DNA of 6,353 nt from Crocinitomicaceae bacterium. GTDB taxonomy: Bacteria; Bacteroidota; Bacteroidia; Flavobacteriales_D; Crocinitomicaceae. The notes below the pieces were generated by a model. That model searched no databases, was not told where the DNA came from, and saw only the letters and a program-made list of their open reading frames with translations. The first letter of the stretch is position 1; each line of letters starts with the position of its first letter. The translations under genes and the position numbers were made by a program. The stretch covers positions 1-6,353 of the forward strand of contig JAURNA010000354.1 in the NCBI GenBank assembly GCA_030830385.1, read 5' to 3'. Shown here in pieces: positions 6,038 to 6,353 of the stretch.

Positions 6038-6353
6038 ATGAAATTAGCAGACATCATACGAAATCAGGATCGACCCTTCGTGATTGCCGGTCCATGCAGT
6101 GCCGAATCTTCCGATCAGGTAATGAACATTTGTTCGGGAGTCGCTCAGTACCAAAATGTACATCTCTTAAGAGCAGGTATCTGGAAACCGAGAACCCGAC
6201 CGGATAGTTTCGAAGGCCTGGGAGAAATTGCCTTGCCATGGCTGGTGGAGGCCGGGTTGAAAACAGGTCTTCCTACCACAACGGAAGTGGCAAATCGTCA
6301 ACATGTGGAATCGGCTCTTAGGGCCGGCATTGATGTTCTCTGGATAGGAGCCC
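6038..6353 (+). CDS. aroF: 3-deoxy-7-phosphoheptulonate (DAHP) synthase, type I-beta, N-terminal part (cut by window edge)
   Basis: DAHP synthase joins phosphoenolpyruvate and erythrose 4-phosphate, the first step of the shikimate pathway. The visible 105 residues carry FVIAGPCSAES (14-24), including the metal-binding cysteine motif, LLRAGIWKPRTRPDSFEGLG (43-62) with the substrate-binding KPRTRP, GLPTTTEV (77-84) and LWIGA (101-105). KPRTRPDSFEG rather than the KANRSS-type motif separates it from KDO-8-phosphate synthase. The protein lacks an N-terminal extension, so a fused N-terminal chorismate mutase or ACT-like domain is absent. In Bacteroidota this family often carries a C-terminal type II chorismate mutase domain, which would lie beyond the window. 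The ATG at 6038 follows the terminator directly with no Shine-Dalgarno sequence. The symbol aroF follows common usage for this subfamily. Confidence 0.93.
   Translation, partial: MKLADIIRNQDRPFVIAGPCSAESSDQVMNICSGVAQYQNVHLLRAGIWKPRTRPDSFEGLGEIALPWLVEAGLKTGLPTTTEVANRQHVESALRAGIDVLWIGA

Noticed and set aside
6038..6353. KDO-8-phosphate synthase as an alternative identity
   Set aside because: The GPCSAES and KPRTRPDSFEGLG motifs are those of DAHP synthase; KDO-8-phosphate synthase has a different substrate motif.

Overview
The window holds a complete-looking tryptophan biosynthesis operon on the minus strand, in the order trpE-trpG-trpD-trpC-trpF-trpB-trpA (trpA runs off the left edge). On the right, a 3-deoxy-7-phosphoheptulonate (DAHP) synthase gene points the other way and runs off the right edge. 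Every base from 1 to 5688 is coding. Four of the six junctions are 4-nt ATGA stop/start overlaps, trpC/trpF overlap by 11 nt and trpF/trpB by about 35 nt. The six larger shifted or opposite-strand ORFs are shadows of these genes.

The organism is probably a member of Bacteroidota or a close sister phylum such as Balneolota or Rhodothermota. Reasons: the EGDCFBA order with separate trpG, trpD, trpC and trpF; a type I-beta DAHP synthase of the kind often joined to chorismate mutase in that group; moderate GC; and no Shine-Dalgarno sequence at a normal distance before any start codon. The assignment is an inference from these traits.

The 349-bp divergent region (5689-6037) is the most informative part. 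On the minus strand it encodes a 26-residue leader peptide with five Trp codons (three consecutive), then an intrinsic terminator ending 17 nt before trpE: a textbook trp attenuator. On the plus strand it encodes a second candidate leader peptide of 15 residues, MNAKNTFNGSWDAYE, with one Phe, one Trp and one Tyr, then a strong intrinsic terminator ending 7 nt before the DAHP synthase start. Segments that could form the classical 1:2, 2:3 and 3:4 pairings can be read by eye in the plus-strand leader; in the trp leader a bulged 2:3 helix can be found.

Functionally, DAHP synthase commits carbon to the shikimate pathway, which ends in chorismate, and TrpE/TrpG to TrpA convert chorismate to tryptophan. 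The region thus places two back-to-back ribosome-sensing switches between the entry step and the Trp branch. The trp switch should read charged tRNA-Trp. The DAHP synthase switch may read aromatic amino acids more generally, and this second one is the observation most worth testing.
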